From positions 1 through 45,307 of the forward strand of contig JAFLSX010000015.1 of the NCBI GenBank assembly GCA_022510705.1: a stretch of 45,307 nucleotides of DNA, in the 5' to 3' direction. A program made the position numbers and the translations under genes. Origin of the DNA: Lachnospiraceae bacterium. Its GTDB lineage: Bacteria; Bacillota; Clostridia; Lachnospirales; Lachnospiraceae. The notes below the pieces were generated by a model. The model searched no databases and was not told the origin of the DNA. It was given only the letters and a program-made list of their open reading frames with translations. Of the stretch, positions 43,728 to 45,307 are shown one piece after another. The number at the start of each line of letters is the position of its first letter. Position 1 is the stretch's first letter.

Positions 43728-44798
43728 TTAAAACAATACATCCCTAAAGCAAACCTTCGGTTCGTCCTTTTCATAGTCCCAGCTGTGATAGGATCCACCC
43801 TCGCACCATCTGCTTTGCGGGCAGCTCTTACATCTTGTATTTCGCTGGGAAAGCGGTGTGCGGAAAATCTCAAAACGATTTTTCCAGATGTGGGTAAAGC
43901 TGTCCTTAAGTATATTTCCCTGTATTGTTTGCTCATTGCGGGGAATATCCAAACAGGCTCCCACATCTCCATTGACCATAATACCGGCCACATAAACTCC
44001 CGCATTGCACAGGAAATACCAATCCCGTACGTCGGCCTCATACGTTAATCCCAAAAAATGTGTACAGGAATACTCCACCGGCAGTTTCTGTTCCCGCTTA
44101 TCCCGTATAAAATCCATTAATATGCGGTTATCTTCCGGTGTCAGCTGCATATCTGCAGCTTCCATAGCCCGTCCGATCGGTTCCAGCCCCGTAAGCCGCC
44201 ATTCATTGATATCCATATTATTAAAGACAGCAAACAGTTCGTCCAATTCCCTTATATTTTCATGATTAACAACGGTGGTCACCATAATTGAGTCAAAACC
44301 GCCTACATTGATCAGGTTCTGCATGCCCTGCATTGCCAGCTCATAACCTTTCTCCACTCTTCGATAACGATTATGAGTTTCTTTTACTCCATCAATACTC
44401 ACGGAAATTGTCCGCATACCATATTTCTTTAACAGTTGTGCCGTATCCTTTGTAATCAGTGTCCCATTACTGGTCATTCCCCATGGAAACCCAAGTGAAT
44501 GAATATACTCCACCAAGTCAAAAAATTCCGGGTAAAGCAATGGTTCTCCGCCCGTTAAGGCAATCAGCAGCTTTGTCCCGAAATTTTCCTTTACCTCGTC
44601 TAACAGACGCTTATACTGTTCCAACGCAAGCCCATGCGGCATCTGTGCATTGCAGCCACTGCCGCAATGAAAACAGTTTTCATTACATTTTAGGGTAAGT
44701 TCCAGAAAAAGCTGCCTCAATTTAGGTTCTTTTCTGAGCTTATCCCGATATTCCGCCAGCATATTGAGGTTCTTCTCTTTAATCTCTGTCTTTGTCAA
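43728..44798 (-). CDS. Radical SAM/SPASM domain protein
   Basis: 356 residues. The radical SAM core begins FLELTLKCNENCFHCGSGC, with the [4Fe-4S] cluster motif Cys38-x3-Cys42-x2-Cys45, and LTGGEPLLYPEF follows. The C-terminus is SPASM-like: LCNAGVYVAGIMVNGDVGAC, then Cys323-x2-Cys326-x5-Cys332 and Cys350, enough to hold auxiliary clusters. SPASM enzymes commonly modify peptides or proteins. The start is TTG at 44798, overlapping the TGA of the upstream lipoprotein (TTGA), with AGGGAG 7 bases ahead; no closer ATG is well placed. The upstream partner is a VYGPP-repeat lipoprotein that is a candidate substrate (inference). Confidence 0.9.
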   Translation of the reverse strand: MTKTEIKEKNLNMLAEYRDKLRKEPKLRQLFLELTLKCNENCFHCGSGCNAQMPHGLALEQYKRLLDEVKENFGTKLLIALTGGEPLLYPEFFDLVEYIHSLGFPWGMTSNGTLITKDTAQLLKKYGMRTISVSIDGVKETHNRYRRVEKGYELAMQGMQNLINVGGFDSIMVTTVVNHENIRELDELFAVFNNMDINEWRLTGLEPIGRAMEAADMQLTPEDNRILMDFIRDKREQKLPVEYSCTHFLGLTYEADVRDWYFLCNAGVYVAGIMVNGDVGACLDIPRNEQTIQGNILKDSFTHIWKNRFEIFRTPLSQRNTRCKSCPQSRWCEGGSYHSWDYEKDEPKVCFRDVLF

Positions 44799-45058
44799 TT
44801 ATCTTCTCCCTCTATGCTCTGCTCATCCTCTGCAGCATCTTCTACGGATTCTGTATCTTCCGCATCTTCTATCTCATCGTCCATTGTTTCTTCATCTATA
44901 GGCGGTCCATAAACGGCCTCCGGAATGTTATCTTCCAGATACGGAGGCGGTCCATAAACATCCCCATGCATATTATTATCCGTAGTACAGCCGGCCAGCC
45001 CAAACAAGGTCGAGGAAGCCAGTCCAATCAACAAAGCCTTTTTGCTCGTTATTTTCAT
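44795..45058 (-). CDS. Small lipoprotein with two VYGPP motifs, candidate radical SAM substrate
   Basis: 87 residues. A lipoprotein signal (LFGLAGC, Cys24) is followed by a short mature part with VYGPP at 34-38 and again at 49-53 (the repeat unit is 15 residues), then an Asp/Glu-rich tail from about 55. I do not recognise the family. The ATG has GGGAG at good spacing and its own TATAAT promoter. Its stop overlaps the radical SAM start by 4 bases, so the two proteins are made together. Because SPASM enzymes often act on short peptides next to their gene, the repeated Tyr-Gly-Pro-Pro motif may be the modified site (inference). Confidence 0.82.
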   Translation of the reverse strand: MKITSKKALLIGLASSTLFGLAGCTTDNNMHGDVYGPPPYLEDNIPEAVYGPPIDEETMDDEIEDAEDTESVEDAAEDEQSIEGEDN

Positions 45059-45091
45059 AACACGTATCTCCCATTTGATTATAATGATTAA

Positions 45092-45120
45092 ATTATAACA
45101 TAACTTATATCATTACTCAA
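45092..45120 (-). promoter_or_regulatory. Promoter of the lipoprotein/radical SAM pair
   Basis: On the minus strand: -35 TTGAGT (45120-45115), 17-base spacer, -10 TATAAT (45097-45092), 34 bases before the lipoprotein ATG. Confidence 0.75.
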
Positions 45121-45152
45121 CTCATACCCATACATGGAACGGACTCTAAACA

Positions 45153-45307
45153 CTATGATACCGGTACATGATCGCTCATAACAATATTCATATCTTGCAC
45201 TATGCTCTCGTCAAGTTCATTTCTGTGAGCCATCTCCAGCATGATCGATATGGACTTCTCATGGGACATTCCGTCTTTGTAGGGCCTTTTTTCTGTCAGC
45301 GCCTGAT
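45153..45307 (-). CDS. HD-GYP type phosphodiesterase, C-terminal fragment
   Basis: The last 50 codons of a leftward gene cut by the window edge. The sequence QALTEKRPYKDGMSHEKSI, then an LEMA helix and a DMNIVM end, fits the C-terminal part of HD-GYP domains, where a xLTxxRPYK motif follows the GYP helices. HD-GYP enzymes hydrolyse c-di-GMP. The diagnostic HD and GYP residues are outside the window, so an HD domain with another substrate is also possible. It ends 33 bases before the promoter of the lipoprotein/radical SAM unit. Confidence 0.75.
   Translation of the reverse strand, partial: QALTEKRPYKDGMSHEKSISIMLEMAHRNELDESIVQDMNIVMSDHVPVS

Noticed and set aside
1..45307. CRISPR arrays, insertion sequences, prophage or integrative elements
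   Set aside because: No regularly spaced direct repeats, transposase, integrase or phage motifs were seen; gene content and order look like core chromosome.

Overview
The window looks like chromosomal DNA of a spore-forming Firmicute of class Clostridia, most likely family Lachnospiraceae. The reasons are the order of the translation operon (rimP, nusA, ylxR, ylxQ, infB, rbfA, nrnA, truB, ribF), a pyruvate phosphate dikinase, a SleC-like spore cortex-lytic protein, several lipoproteins, strong Shine-Dalgarno sites and sigma-A type promoters. I see no tRNA, rRNA, CRISPR array, insertion sequence, phage gene or integration site. Both ends cut a gene (pckA at the left, an HD-GYP protein at the right). 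No stretch longer than about 300 bases lacks a gene.

Left part (1-12.1 kb): the end of pckA (ATP-type PEP carboxykinase) with its terminator faces a leftward block. That block holds a solute-binding lipoprotein, a Cache-PAS-GGDEF-EAL receptor and an SDR oxidoreductase. Next come ptsI (PTS enzyme I) followed by a CapA-like lipoprotein, a zinc-ribbon/TM2 protein paired with a DUF2752 protein, and an ECF sigma factor with its membrane anti-sigma factor.

Middle (12.2-33 kb): ppdK, a glycerophosphodiester phosphodiesterase, then rightward genes for an ABC-F ATPase, a PHP-domain protein and a SleC-like protein. A long leftward operon follows: pheA, a DUF815 ATPase, ppx, ppk1, maf, a HAD phosphatase and a small acidic protein, ending in a strong terminator. 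Upstream of pheA, on the other strand, is a DUF5050 protein whose promoter overlaps the pheA promoter. A MATE exporter and a secreted SH3/NlpC-P60 hydrolase follow.

Right part (32-45 kb): the nine-gene rimP-to-ribF operon reads leftward, with overlapping or closely spaced genes and a hairpin in its leader. Diverging from it is an MCP-like transducer closely followed by a GH43 glycosidase. The last complete unit is a small lipoprotein with two VYGPP motifs, translationally overlapped with a radical SAM/SPASM protein and driven by its own promoter. The final 155 bases encode the C-terminus of an HD-GYP type phosphodiesterase.

Most promising for new biology are: (1) the VYGPP lipoprotein plus radical SAM/SPASM pair, which has the layout of a peptide-modification system on a lipoprotein substrate; (2) the solute-binding lipoprotein plus GGDEF-EAL receptor, which has the layout of a ligand-controlled c-di-GMP switch like NspS-MbaA; and (3) the MCP-GH43 pair. 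Three enzymes of the PEP node (pckA, ptsI, ppdK) also lie within 15 kb.
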